Both the position numbers and the translations under genes were made by a program. The notes beneath the pieces are model-generated. The model was given only the letters and a program-made list of their open reading frames with translations. It did not search any database and had not been told where the DNA came from. A stretch of DNA of 64,000 nucleotides from Melieria omissa (lineage: Eukaryota > Arthropoda > Insecta > Diptera > Ulidiidae). The stretch spans positions 111,196,830 through 111,260,829 of the forward strand of contig OZ020268.1 in assembly GCA_963971225.1 (NCBI GenBank), given 5' to 3'. Positions 45,434 to 57,279 of this stretch are shown one piece after another. Every line of letters begins with the position of its first letter. The stretch's first letter is position 1.

Positions 45434-45589
45434 TTAAACACGAAATCTTCATTTAATGCTTTTTTCATTAGTTGCTTGCTCTGCTTCAAATGTTGAGAAA
45501 AAGGTTGAATATTAAAAAAAAAAATATTTTCCGTTGAAAAATAGTTCAGGTGGTCTACAAACAAGAAGTGCCCTCTTTCCATTTTAAGT

Positions 45590-45760
45590 GTTTCCACCAA
45601 TTTTGAAGTCAACACGGTTATGGGTTCATGTTTTTCGATGTCTTCCCGTGCATGAGCCTTTACCCATTCTTGAAATCTTTAAATTTTGATTTTCCAAAAA
45701 TTTTAAAATACGTGTAGAGTTTTTTACTGAATTTTCAAAAATTACGTGAGGTAACCAATA
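45590..45760. repeat. Single unit of the roughly 140-bp repeat family
   Basis: In reverse orientation this matches the units at 10590-11670: TTGAAGTCAACACGGTTATG, GGTTCATGTTTTTCGATGTC, TTACCCATTCTTG and AAATTTTGATTTTCC line up with the array motifs. Isolated, diverged unit. Confidence 0.5.
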
Positions 45761-46079
45761 AGATGGCGGTCGATAATTCTGATCGTTCTGTAGAATCTAC
45801 AGTGTAGATGGCTAAACACATTCTGTAGGGGATGAAAACAGGTCCAGCAGATTGTATGCTTTGGCAAATTTCTAAACAGAATAATAGAAAGATTCTAAAA
45901 AATGTTTTCTCTTACAAATAACTACAACTTTGGAGCGGCCTGAACTCATCTGCCGTACAAATATCCTAGTATTCGCTAATTCAAACAGCTGACACCAGTC
46001 GACTGTGAGCTTCTTTTTCTCCTTTTTTTTTGTTTGACATAAGTCTTTGAACTTCATTTCCTGTTACTTTGCCAGTTCT

Positions 46080-47900
46080 CGCATTACGCTTCATTGCCCT
46101 ATTTTACATATGTTATGTGATTTTCTTTATCCAACAACTTCATACAAATTTCAGCAATTGAAAACTATGTCACATATCTCTTGGACCGTTTTCTGTAACA
46201 AATGCAAATAAATCCAAATGTCCTTTTTGACTACAACTTTACACATTTTCGTGCAAAAGCACAATTTTCCAACATTTTCGCTCTTTCGTTTTCTCCTTTG
46301 CGCATTTTTCATCCATTGTGAGTTGGTTCATGTTGTCCAGACGTAACGACACCTTCGCTTTGTGTATTGTGGTGTGTTAATGAGAGTTGCTTGGCTCTTT
46401 TTCTAATTTATTGTTTTCGCTCGAATGCTGTGAGCGGCGGCCAGTGCGGACAAGGACGAGCGGATGTCGCTGGACATTTTCCTACGTATCGAATTTCATT
46501 TCAATTAGACGAGTTTTGTGCAGTTTATCTAAAGTTGCGTCCGAGTTTCGGCCATATGTCGTTGTTGTCACTGTCACAGTTGTCGTCAACAAAAATTAAG
46601 CAATTGCAATTGTAACTTCAAAAGAACGTTAGCACACACACACATACACCTACAGACACATACACGAAGCAATGTCCAGTGCCGCTGCGCTGCGCTGGGC
46701 ATCCGGTGTCATGTCCGTGGCTGCCACAACACGCCGCACGACAATGCTGCACTTACCGCCAGCACCGCCGCCGTCACTGACGCCCCGCTCGCCGTCGGCC
46801 AATGGCTGTGCTGCAGTCTTGCGCGCACATCTACCGGCTGGATGGATTCGTCTATTTGTCGGTGCGGGTGCGTTGTCTGCACTTGTGAATGTGTGTGTGT
46901 CTGTGTGTGTGTGAGGCCCAAACAGAACTTTTTCTGTGCATTTCAGAGTGTAGAAGTCCTTTCGGGAGTTTTATAAACTTTTGTAATTATTAGCAACGAA
47001 AAGCGTGGTCCGGGCCGGTCGACAAGCGCTCACGTTGCCGTTGCTGCGTTGCATTGCTGCTGCTGCTGCTGGTTGGCCCGGATGGCCAAATGTTGCTGAT
47101 TTTGTTGTGGCGGACATTGCTACTGGAATTAGCGGCGGCGGCAGGTGGGCGGCAGACAAAAGTTACCGTTACATTTTTGCTCTTTTCATTATTTTGCTGT
47201 TATTTTTACAATTTTGTTGTGTTGCCATTTGAGCGTTTTGTGCATTGTGCGCCAAGGAAAAAAATGTTTAGCATTGCTCAAGTGAGGAAAGACGGCACGG
47301 CGGGGTGGCAAATTTGCACAAGTGCGCTACAAATTTTCGAGTTTCAGCCGCTGCTCCGCTGCACTCGGCGGCACCTGCAGAAAAATGTTAAATCGCAAAA
47401 AGTGGCAGTCAATAAGCCATGTCAAATGCTCGACACACCGCTCAGATAAAGTTTTGCTGAATTATAAATGTTGATGTAGCTGCCATGGACGCTGTTGTTG
47501 TTGGTGGAATTGTTGTGTGCCGCAATTTCGCCCGGAATCGCAACTAGTTAGTGGGAAAGGACCCTCGAAAGGCGAAAAGTTGCACTGAAATTGCATTGCA
47601 CCCGGCGCAGTTAGGGTTAAGTGTTTTGCGTTGGTGAATTGTTGTGTGGTTGTTTTTTTTTGTGGCGCAGCGGCCGCCCGGAGGCATTACGCACTCAGTG
47701 GTTGAGCAACAAAAAGTGGCCAACACAATTTGCGACCACTTTGCTGGCTTGAATTTTTCTTGGCCGTGTTTGGCGATGCGAAAAGTGTGCACCGAAAATT
47801 AGGTGCCCATGATTTTTTCGTTGACATTTTTTAATTGTTCAAATAATACAAGTTTTACGCGACATTATTTACTGTGTAAGAATTGTAAACTCATTCATTC
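46080..47900. other. GC-richer block with simple repeats, no defended gene
   Basis: The block contains a CA tract (46635), GCTGCT repeats (47055), TGTTGTTGTTGG and several open frames. One plus-strand frame from ATG 46672 is open for 80 codons (Pro/Ala-rich, TMLHLPPAPPPSLTPRSP), another from 47054 for 131 codons. Neither has a domain I recognise. No transposon is seen between 46080 and 47900. Confidence 0.35.
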
Positions 47901-48162
47901 ATTTATTAATAAATAAATAAATAAATATGAAGATACAATTTTTGGAAACTATCGATACTACCTGAAATCTTCAGAAACTGTGGATTTCAACTAAAATAAT
48001 TTTTAATAAAGACTTGAAACAATAATTTGTAATAATTTCTTATAAAAATTGGCAATAATAATTCCAAGTAACAATTTTTAATTATAATTTTAATTATTAT
48101 AATAATTTGTAATTTGTTTTTTGGTAAAAGATAGAACTTTTTTTTAACGAAATTATCTTTAA

Positions 48163-48381
48163 CTCTTTCGAGATGGAGTTTAATTTAAAAAACCAAAATA
48201 TTCTTTGTAGAAATGTTCTCATGTTATGCAAATTGGGGCTACAAAATTATGTTGCATACTCACAAATTCTGAAATCATCCTTTTATCCAGAGATATATTA
48301 TCTGAATAATAAGATCCGAATAATTTTTTGAGAGGCCTTAAAAACTTGCTGAGACGTATTATCCCAGTAGCCCCGAAAGGA
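48163..48381 (+). mobile_element. TTAA-bounded MITE, CCCTTTCGGGAC family, copy 3 (diverged)
   Basis: A 219-bp relative in the same orientation as copy 1, ends CTCTTTCGAGATGGAGTTTA...AGCCCCGAAAGGA, flanked by TTAA (48159-48162 and 48382-48385). The internal GAGACGTATTATCCCAGTAG matches copy 1 closely. It has the most substitutions of the three and so is probably the oldest. Confidence 0.8.
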
Positions 48382-48499
48382 TTAAAGCATTCAAGGACTT
48401 AATTTCAACATTTCTACAGTAAAAGTCATAGGACAAGTTTTACACTTGTCAAGTTAGACTAAGCCAGTGTTCCGGAACCAAGGAACTTTGTGGCATTAA

Positions 48500-49160
48500 C
48501 CGCCGACCAACCGACAGCCATTTCCGTGGTTCAAATTTGAAATCAATAGATTTGTTCATGTTTTTTCATAGTTTTTCAACACACTCTTTTAACCCACTGT
48601 TAAAGATTTTAATCGTTAGATTTGAATTTAAAAATTTTCAAAATTTTGATAAAAAATTAAAATTTTAGAAAATTAAAAATAATTTTAAAAAATTTAGATT
48701 TTAATTCAGTTTAATTTAAAATTTAACATATGAAAAACTTGTGTTGAATTAATTTCCCTTTGGATTGGTTTTACTAAGGTTGAAGTAAAAAAGTCCATAA
48801 ACCATTAAATCATATTTTACAATATTATATAATCTTTTGACCCATCGTTGACTCCGTTATATTTTGATTTGACAGTTTGACCGATTTCGAAGTCAAAAGG
48901 CTCATCGGTTCATGTTTTTTCATAGTCTTCCCGTATACGAGCCTCAACCCATTGTTGACCTCATTAAAATTTGATTTTATTTTCCATTTGGAGTTTATTT
49001 CCAAAGTTTAAAACCAAAAGGCCCATTAAATCACGTTTCTTCATACCAAACCTTAACTCATGTTTAGCGAACATGAACCGAACTTTAAAAAAAAGTCTTA
49101 GTCGAGTATCATTTTGTAAAGTGAGCCTAAAGTTCAAATATCATGTTTGTAGCTTCAGCG
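48500..49160. repeat. Diverged tandem units of the roughly 140-bp family, reverse orientation
   Basis: About four units recur, with TTTTTTCATAGTCTTCCCGT, GAGCCTCAACCCATTGTTGA, ATTTTGATTT and AAGTCAAAAGGCTCATCGG. Read on the minus strand these match the intron-1 array at 10590-11670. Confidence 0.6.
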
Positions 49161-49329
49161 GTTTGGGCTGGGCGAGGATGAGTCAGTTAGTCAGTCAGGA
49201 CAAACAATTATTTGTATAAATATTGCACTGTGTACCCCCAGTTACATCTTTTAACTTCATTCAACTGGCTCTTTTAGATTTTATTGTATATAAAACATCT
49301 AAGTTTATAAAGGAAAACTAAGTAGCGGA

Positions 49330-49520
49330 CAGGTGCGTCGAGAGGAGCTCCATCACACTTTTCACTGATGGCCTTAACATATACAGAAGCTGACGTCCAC
49401 CCAGACGAACTACGGACCCAGACTACCGAACCTCTGTAACATCTCAAAAGTAGAGATCTTTGCAATGTGTAAAGCTGTCGAACTAATTCGTGACGGTGGA
49501 TTACCCAGTGGGGTACATAG
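49330..49520 (+). pseudogene. RNase H fragment of a non-LTR retrotransposon, copy 1
   Basis: The plus strand shows FTDGLNIYRS-like and LPNLCNISKVEIFAMCKAVE segments (with a frameshift between them), corresponding to the YTDGS and LPxxxSxFQAE motifs of retroelement RNase H. No element ends were found. A second, closely related fragment follows directly, so this may be a local duplication. Confidence 0.55.
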
Positions 49521-49529
49521 GATTTGATT

Positions 49530-50140
49530 TGGGGAAGGAGATGAGTGCCGAAAGACGCTGCATCACCATTTCACTGACGGCTTTGACATGAACAGGAGCT
49601 GGTCTTCACTCAGACCATATATGTAATACTTCTATATTGGCAGCAACTTATCTTCACAATGTGTTTTCATTCGGAAATCAAAGGGAGACAAGCGATGAGA
49701 CAGAAAACACGAAATTTTGTGAATGTATTTCTATACGTGTATACATGAGCACTTCTACACATGAACAACTGTCAAATTGCTCCAGGGGCAGTTGAAGAAA
49801 TTTCAGTTAATTTCGACAAATTTTTATTTTTTTCCAGTCAATTTTTTCCCGCCTGAACGCACCTGACTTTTTTCCACTTTTGACAGCTGTCAAGGTACAT
49901 TCGTTTATACGCTTTCTCGCTCATATTTCACTATTGCTGTACTGTGATGTTGGCGAATGTAGCTTACTGCCAATATACAAGTATTACATATATGACTCAG
50001 ACGAACTAAAGATCCAAAAGTAATTCAAACTGCCAACAAACTGCCAACAAAAGTAATTCAAACTGCCGAATCTTTGTAATATCTCTCAAGCGAAGATCTG
50101 CAATGCGATGTGGATAGCTGCCGAACTAATCCCTAACAAT
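49530..50140 (+). pseudogene. RNase H fragment of a non-LTR retrotransposon, copy 2, split by a MITE
   Basis: The first part reads HHFTDGFDMNRSWSSL before 49616 and the second part, after 49994, reads LPNLCNISQAKICNAMWIAA. Removing the 379-bp insertion and one 8-bp duplication rejoins the relic in the same order as copy 1. AAAGTAATTCAAACTGCCAA is locally repeated near 50020-50070. Confidence 0.55.
49616..49994. mobile_element. MITE with 28-bp ends and 8-bp target duplication
   Basis: A 379-bp element with inverted ends CATATATGTAATACTTCTAT / CATATATGTAATACTTGTAT followed by ATTGGCAG (one mismatch in 28). The flanking ACTCAGAC is duplicated exactly (49608-49615 and 49995-50002). An 8-bp duplication fits hAT or P superfamily elements. 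The interior is non-coding. The host sequence is an RNase H relic, so the insertion postdates that retroelement. Confidence 0.92.
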
Positions 50141-50199
50141 AGATAACCCAGGCAGGGTTCCGTACAGAACTTTTGAGCCAAATATTACCTATAAACTAT

Positions 50200-52260
50200 A
50201 TTTTCCGTTCAAAAGAAAGAAGAAAGAAACAGATTTCGAGGGTTTAAAAGTCAAATTATCCTTGCGCGCTCCACTGTGATCAGTAATCAGTGATTACTAA
50301 CCACACATGTCACAGTTTTCCTGAATAGTCAGGCAGCTCTTAGAGCTTTGAAATCACCTATATTGAAATCTAAGGTAGGTCAGAGTTGCTGTGACTTTCA
50401 TCAAAGCATGAACACCATCGGATCACTTTCGCCTGGGTTTCGAAAAACTCGGAAGTGGCAAACGAGAAAGAATGTCGGAATAACCTTTGGCAGGGTGGAT
50501 AACTTTGTGCTTGCTCCGATATTTCATCCATAACTCTATTAAAAGATTGATCTATAAAATATAGAGTCCTCATGACCTAGTAAGACCGATTGTGGCACCT
50601 GCCGCCGGGCACTAAATGAAGTCTAGGTAACACTGTTTTTCAGTGTTCGTTAGTGTAAATGAATGAATGTTTTGGGAAGTTTTTTTGGGTAAATTCTCTA
50701 CTGAAACCCGTTCGAATTTTAAAGTAGAGTTTTTGATATCGATTATGCTTGTTGGCACTTTTGCCATTCCTGTGACTCAAGATTGCAGTAAAACTGCATT
50801 TCACTGGACTAAACTGGAACTAAACAGATGTTGACATGGCGGCTCACACCGCGTGTGATTTGGTTTTGAAGTCATCGCAGACACACACACACACACACAC
50901 ATACACACGGCTGCGTACGCCATGTGTTAACACGCAGCTTAGCATCGCGCAACATGCGATTGTGAGTGCGTGGCCAATACGTGACAGATTGTTTTGCTAA
51001 ACCTGTTGGAGTGGTTGGAAATCAATCACTGAACAACCGCGACACTTCAACATCAACAATCCTCCAGGCACGACCGCGCATCAGCAACAGCCGAAAGCCA
51101 GTAGCCAACAGCCGTCAGTCTGGGCGACGATGCGTAGACAGAGAAGTTCTGCCGACAGGCAGCTTTGGCCGAACACAGCAGCAGACAATGCGCCATTGTG
51201 AGCCATGCGCCATTGTTGCCACAGTTGGTTATTTTTAACCAAAAATAGGTTAATTTGTGGCAGGTAACTTGGTTAGTTTTATTCGTGCTTGAGGACTTTT
51301 TGCAAGGGAAGTGCCGTGAAGTGACCACATTTTGCAAAAACAATTTTGTTTTTGTTTTTTGCTCGTATGTAGTTACAAAACAAATCATTGTCGCAGCAAG
51401 GAAACATCAACAATTTCTAGTTTTCGATTACTTTTCAAGAAATATCTGGTTAGCAAAATGTTTGCCAAGTGGCAACTGTGGTTGTTGCTAATCATCCCAG
51501 CAGCATCCCGCCATAAAAACACTTTAACCGCACAGCAACAGCACACACACACACACAGACACACACACGCAGCCACACGCAGCTCGCACTCCAATAGACT
51601 TCACTCAATTATAATCTCAGGTGAAATGAAGCATATCACACACACATACTTACCCACACACACACACGCACACACATTCATACACCACAATACAACAGCA
51701 AACACCAGACATTTAAGGGCTGCGGCAGTGGGTTGGGAATTGTGGCTGTTGCGGTCGAGTTGGCGCACGGCTGGGCGCCGAGCCGCTGTTGCGGGGTCAC
51801 AGCCGCTGCTGCCGTTGTAGCTGTGGCTGTAGCTGTTGTCGGTGTCGACGTTGATGTCGATGTCGATGTCGCGCTCATCAGAATGCCAATCATCAATCAA
51901 GGTGATTTGTTTCATCTTCGCCTGGCGCTGTCATTGTCTTTTTGCGTGGGCGTGGCGCAGCGCCGCCACCACGCAGTGACTAAGCTGCATTGCATTGGCG
52001 ATGGGTCGCGTCGAATGCGCTGCAATCAATCACGCCCATCCGAACATTGTGCACCGTCGTAGCGGTGAATATTCATTTGGCGCCCGCTGTCGCCTGTCGT
52101 AGCCGACAGATGTGTCTGGAGCTGTGGAGCTGCCGTTGCGGCGTTGTATTGCTTGGGGTTTTAGTTTTGCCGCGACACGAGTAAATGCAGTAATGAGTTT
52201 TGATTTTGTTCAATGATTTACGGCACGTTGCCATGTCGGAATTTATTAACTGCTGCCGTT
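50200..52260. other. Gene-free DNA with a GC-richer block at 50780-52250
   Basis: The block has CA tracts (50882, 51540, 51655), a GATGTC repeat near 51853 and GCTGTNGC-type repeats near 51800, with overlapping open frames on both strands up to 162 codons that reflect these repeats. No domain or transposon was recognised. Confidence 0.4.
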
Positions 52261-52829
52261 TTTAATTAAAATATTGAACATAGAAAATAAGATGTGCGCA
52301 CAACGCAACAGAGTTTTTTTACATCACTGTAAATTGTTAAAGCATTTGAAAATGTCGCTGACGGTTGCAGCATCGAGTGGGAAATTTGACATTGAAAAGT
52401 TTCAAGAAACAGTTGGTGGATACTGAAATGAGACGGAACTGATATCAAAAGAAGAAACCAAATTATAAGTTTTGTGTGTTTGAATTAATGCCCCAACTTG
52501 ATAGTCAATTTGCAATTTGATTTTGATAAGAAATGTTCTCTTCTGGCATCTCAATTGATTTTGTATTTTTTCCTCTAGAAAACCTTGACGGATAAAAACG
52601 GAAAAATTCATTAAATAGTAACTGAAGTATTCTGTTTGTTTGCAACTAAATTATGTATGGTTCATTAAAAAAAAATGGGAATCCCGTGTGTTCCAGAAAA
52701 ATTCTTAAAAGAGGAAATAAGTAAAAGTCGAATTTTCGAATTTTGTTTAGCAAAGATGGTCAAATTGAGACATGCATTCATGTATCAATCAATATGTAAA
52801 TAAATATATGCAGCAGTCGAAACGTCTAA

Positions 52830-53010
52830 ACTGACTATTGAATCTGTCCAATTGAACAGATGCGGCCTAGATAACGGAATAGCTCCAATTTGGGTAAGAG
52901 GACATGTCGAAACTGACAGACGGTTTAGCTAAGAAGGGGTCAGAATAAGACCCGAGCTAAGAATGAGACTCAGTAATTTAAGAGCGGAGGATCTGATGGC
53001 TGATCTCAAT
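52830..53010 (+). pseudogene. Possible retroelement RNase H relic
   Basis: The plus strand reads GLDNGIAPIWVRGHVETDRR, similar to the WVPGHxGIxGNExAD motif of retroelement RNase H, followed by more open sequence (LRAEDLMADLNAPWQVKW) with stops. The match is short and unconfirmed. Confidence 0.35.
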
Positions 53011-53716
53011 GCTCCATGACAGGTGAAATGGGTCGCCTATGCCAGCTCTAAAGGCGCCAATAGGCAGCAAAACCGAAAAAGTTCTTGGCTCTGATCGGGG
53101 AGCTCTTAGATGGTTGACTGCATTGACAACACTGTGCAAGTCACAAATTCCAACATGGGGGACCTACTGAGAGACTTTTCAATAGGTATACTGAGCTGAG
53201 ATCCACCAGCCGTTTGGCTGGATTGGCTCTAGTTTAAGAGAAATCCAACTTTGAATTTTGCTAATTTTAGTCGAGTTCATCGCTTAAGTCTTCGAACGTT
53301 TAAATGCTAATTGGTCCTTAATCGTTCTGAATATCGCTTTACTGTCTTCGGCAAGTTTGTGGATATTTTAACGACCAACAAATTTGTTTAAAACACCAAC
53401 CCCAAAAAAAATACATTCAAGTTGTGTTTTCGACAAAAATGTTGAGGGTAATTCGGGAGCAGTGGTTGCCAATTTTATAAAAGCGCTTAACTTAGGTGGG
53501 GACCGCTGTAAGTCTGGCAGATATTCGGTGATTATGCTGAGGGAAAATGTCTTAGAAGAACAAATAAATGATAGTAAATCTTACAGTTAATACCTCTGGC
53601 TCTTTCGGAGAGCAGTGGAAGCACATTTCATAGGAACACTTTTTATATAAAAACGTTTGTAAAAATAGTGAACAGAGGTTAACATGTTAGATAAAAGTAT
53701 TGGTGAAAGCAGTAAT

Positions 53717-54259
53717 CAGTGTTGCTAGATCTGGAGATTTTCTTTAGGAGATTCTTGGTGCTTTAGCAGAATTTTTAGGAGAAAGAATTGTTTAGGAGAA
53801 AGTTTAGTAGATTTATATTTTATGTTAGGGGATTTTTTCGGATCCTTAGTGAATTTTTGGGAGATTTTTGGGTAACGAACTGGTAACAACACATATTTTG
53901 GCAACTATTTCAATAGTCAAAGCACCCTATTGTGTTAAAAATTTGTAAGCTTACAAAATGTCAGCTCGTTCTATCTAGTTTTCACTTATTGCTTTCATTG
54001 AAAGCAAGCCAAAAATTTTTTTGTTTAATTAATTTGTTATATGTTTTGTTTTTGTTAAGTTGTTGCTGTTAAGCTGAAGATGAATAAAAAAGGGCTGCAC
54101 AAAAAATTAGATGTACCTATATATTTTTAGTTTCTTATGAGAAGTTTAATTTCTTTAAATTTACACAAATGATAAAAAAAGTTTAAGAGATTTTTTTTTA
54201 AGAATTTTATTTTTTTTTTAAGATTTAGGTGAAAGACATGCAGGTATCTGGCAACACTG
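53717..54259. mobile_element. hAT-like non-autonomous element, CAGTGTTGC ends
   Basis: A 543-bp element starting CAGTGTTGCTAGATCT and ending ATCTGGCAACACTG. The flanks GCAGTAAT (53709-53716) and GCAGTAAA (54260-54267) are an 8-bp target duplication with one mismatch. CAGTGTTGCCA ends with 8-bp duplications are typical of hAT elements. GGAGA/TTTAGGAGA repeats fill the left part and no transposase remains. Confidence 0.8.
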
Positions 54260-54479
54260 GCAGTAAATGGCATTTGGTTTTTCAATTAACGCCTCTAGCT
54301 TCTTCAGTGGAAGATAATTTCATAAAAAATGTTTTGCATCTCTTTAAGGGTTACAGACAGGAAGTAGATGTGTTTGGAAAACATATTAAAAAAAAAACTT
54401 TTTACCATTCGTTCTGCATGTTGCAACTTTTGAGTGACTGTCTGGTAATTAATTGATTTCCCTAGCACTTTTTTGAACA

Positions 54480-56090
54480 TTCAACTCGATGCAATGTTTC
54501 TTAGTTCCACCTTAGCTCTCCAAAGTTTTTTGATTCTCATCAAACTTTATGAAAGTATCAACACTGATGTATCAAAATTCAAACATTTTTAACTAAATAA
54601 CCAATCTTGTGCTGTCCAGAACTTAATTAAACACTTTAAAATCTTTGTAAGTTTTAAGTCAAATGCATTTAAATTGTAAATTTTTGAATTTCTGGTAATT
54701 TATGGCTTGCAATTTTAATATTTTTGCGTCTTTATGTTTGAAAGGCTTTTAAGAAAACTTTGAAAAGTTGCGTGTACAAAACAATTTTGCCTGAAAGCGT
54801 AAAATGCGATTATTTGATAAAGAAAATTAATTACTTTTAAAGTAATTTATGTGCGAGCGAGTCGAATAAGGCTGCATAATATAAATGCCCAACAGTGATG
54901 CCACAAACATACATAAAAACATACATACATATGTACATAAATATGCAGATGGTTCGTATCTACGTGCCGCATTATCCATGCAAACCCATTCAGACATAAA
55001 TATTTTTCTTGATTTCATTCTCGGTGAAATGCGCAGTGTGGTGATGGCGGCGGCAATGGCGGCGTGTAGTTGCTGACTTAGCGCCATTCACGGCGCGCAG
55101 AAGCGCCGAAACACTCCACGTCGGGGGACACTTTTAGTCATACCAATTATACACTTTGCGTGTGTACATTTCAAATTAAACTTACTTATTTCGCCCAACC
55201 CTTCTTTTCACAATATATGTGTGTGTGTGTGCATGTGTGTGTGCCAGCATATTCACAAAGAGCGACGAGCATTTCACCGCTACGAGTCAAATAAAAAAGC
55301 ATGCATGTACTTTGCTCATGTTGTGCGGTGCATTCGCGACGTAATGAGAACTTATTTACAAAGCGACAGCCACAGTCGTTGCCGCAGCAAAAGTAGCAAC
55401 AACTGAAGAACAACAACAGCAGCAGCAGAAGTACAGCGGCAGCATCGAATGCAAACGAAAAACCCGAAGCATGAAAATGAAAATGAAAACGTCGAGGAGC
55501 AGAGCGAAATGTTGAAATGCTGTTGCGCGGCGGAGTGGAGCGGCGGCGCTGTGGTCGACGCATAGAAGAAGCCACATGCACATAAAAAATCTCATAAATT
55601 CATTCAACGGATACACATCACACCCGTTGCTGCATTAACATATTTCCCCCTGCGCTCGCGCGCCATTCGAAAACGGAAAGTAACCAACTTTCGGCGACTT
55701 CGGCGTTAAATTATTTCACGAGAGCTAACGGCGAGGGGGCGTTTTCTGGAGGGTTTCAGCGACACGAGAAAAGCTGGCTTCATGATATCAATAGCCAGAA
55801 ACGATTATAGCTTCTTACAATTTCGGTAAAATAATTGTTGATAAATACTGGAAATGTTTACACTTTTCACTCAGCTACCTTTCAGTGTCGACATAAAGAA
55901 AGGAAACATGTTATTGTATTGGAATCTTTGATCCATAGAGATAATTTAATCTAAAAGCAAAACGCACATTCATTGAGCAATTGGTGATATTTTTAATGCA
56001 TTGTAGAAGAAGGCATGTTCAGATTAAGTGAGAAAAAAAGGCAAACACTAAGTTTTGTTCATTTTCGATTTTCAATTAAATTAATTATAA
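54480..56090. other. Gene-free DNA with a GC-richer block at 54830-55780
   Basis: The block contains ACATACAT repeats (54910), a GT tract (55217), a CAGCAGCAG tract (55415) and overlapping open frames on both strands up to 131 codons, none with a known domain. No bounded element was found. Confidence 0.4.
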
Positions 56091-56100
56091 AAAGTTGGTT

Positions 56101-56337
56101 TCATCTCACGGATGACGCATAGGATTTTGGCTTTGAGCTTACGATTGTTTCTAGTTTATTTGCATAGACTAGAAATTTCACAAAACCCAACGAAAGAACT
56201 CGTACAATCTTGGCGGTCAGTTGACATTGAAAATTCGGGTGATGATTAGGTCTGGAAATCGTTGCTTCAATAAATCGATTTTTTTCACAATGACAATGCA
56301 TTCTTTCTTTGTTTAGCGCTCGAAATTCAACAATCAT
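56101..56337 (-). pseudogene. DDE transposase C-terminal fragment, relative of 9178-9440
   Basis: The minus strand has an intact 78-codon frame: ISRPNHHPNFQCQL, then VLSLGFVKFLVYANKLETIV. This aligns with the region from VISR...W to FFLWGFVKxxVYxxKPxTI of Tc1/mariner-superfamily transposases after small frameshifts. DNA similarity to 9178-9440 is evident (CAATGATTATGCATTCTTTC versus CAATGACAATGCATTCTTTC). There are no ends. Confidence 0.55.
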
Positions 56338-57279
56338 AGACGACAGATATCAAATTTTGGAAAAAATGCCACAAATTTGAAACTGTGCCCTTTTTTCTAA
56401 ACATCATATGGAATAAATATTCTTCTGGGTTTGGTTTCTGTTTACGGTTTTGTGAAACATTGATTTTAGAAAATAATGAAGCTTGTGACCAATGCAGTTT
56501 TTTCAGTCCAATTGGGTAAAAAAAGGCTGAAAAGACTCCAAAACTAAGATATTCTATATATTGTATACTATGGGAACAACGCTTTGAACTCCTGGACTTC
56601 GGAAATAACTGATATAAAGATTTCTTATCTACACAGTTTCCTCCTCTTAAATGGTTCCCTAAAGATTTTGTCTGTTCCTACAAGGAACCCCACAGAAAGG
56701 GAAGGACTGCAGATCCAACAAGAATAGCATCACAATGGATCTAAAAAAGTCTCCGAATGAAAGTGAATGGCGCACAAACCCATTCTGTAATCTAACCTAA
56801 GCTAAGATATTGTTTTGAAATTTTTCATTTTTAGCTTTGATCGATTAATCGGCATTGGTATTGGCTACTAACCTTCGTAATCGATTATTTTCGAAAATCA
56901 ATGCCTAAAAAGCCATGAAAAGACTAAACCTTGAATAATTTTGTTTTTAAATTTTCTCCATGATGAATTCGCAATCGATTTACTAGCATTCAAAGAAAGC
57001 CAGACTTCTAAGTATTTGGTTCCTATGTAACAGGCAATTTCTATTTGGAACGTCAAAAGTTACCTTCAAATCGATATAGGAAAAATGTTCTATGTGTGTG
57101 TTTGTTTGTTTGAGTGATCTCTATGGTATTCAATTAGATTTTAAGTTAAGCTGGCAATACTGTGTGTGCACTAAAGTTTAGTCTAAATAAAAAAAACATT
57201 TTTGCCAATCAACTCACTATTCTCCTCAAAGTGGTTAAGGTCTCACGTCGAGGTTGGAAGTAAAAACGCTGTCAAGGGA

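Noticed and set aside
46672..47449. Pro/Ala-rich 80-codon and Leu-rich 131-codon plus-strand frames
   Set aside because: No recognisable domain, no supporting splice structure, and composition typical of GC-richer simple sequence. Kept only as a described block.
51332..51915. 162-codon His/Thr-rich plus-strand frame and 104-codon Asp-rich minus-strand frame
   Set aside because: Produced by CA repeats and a GATGTC tandem repeat. No domain and strand-symmetric openness.
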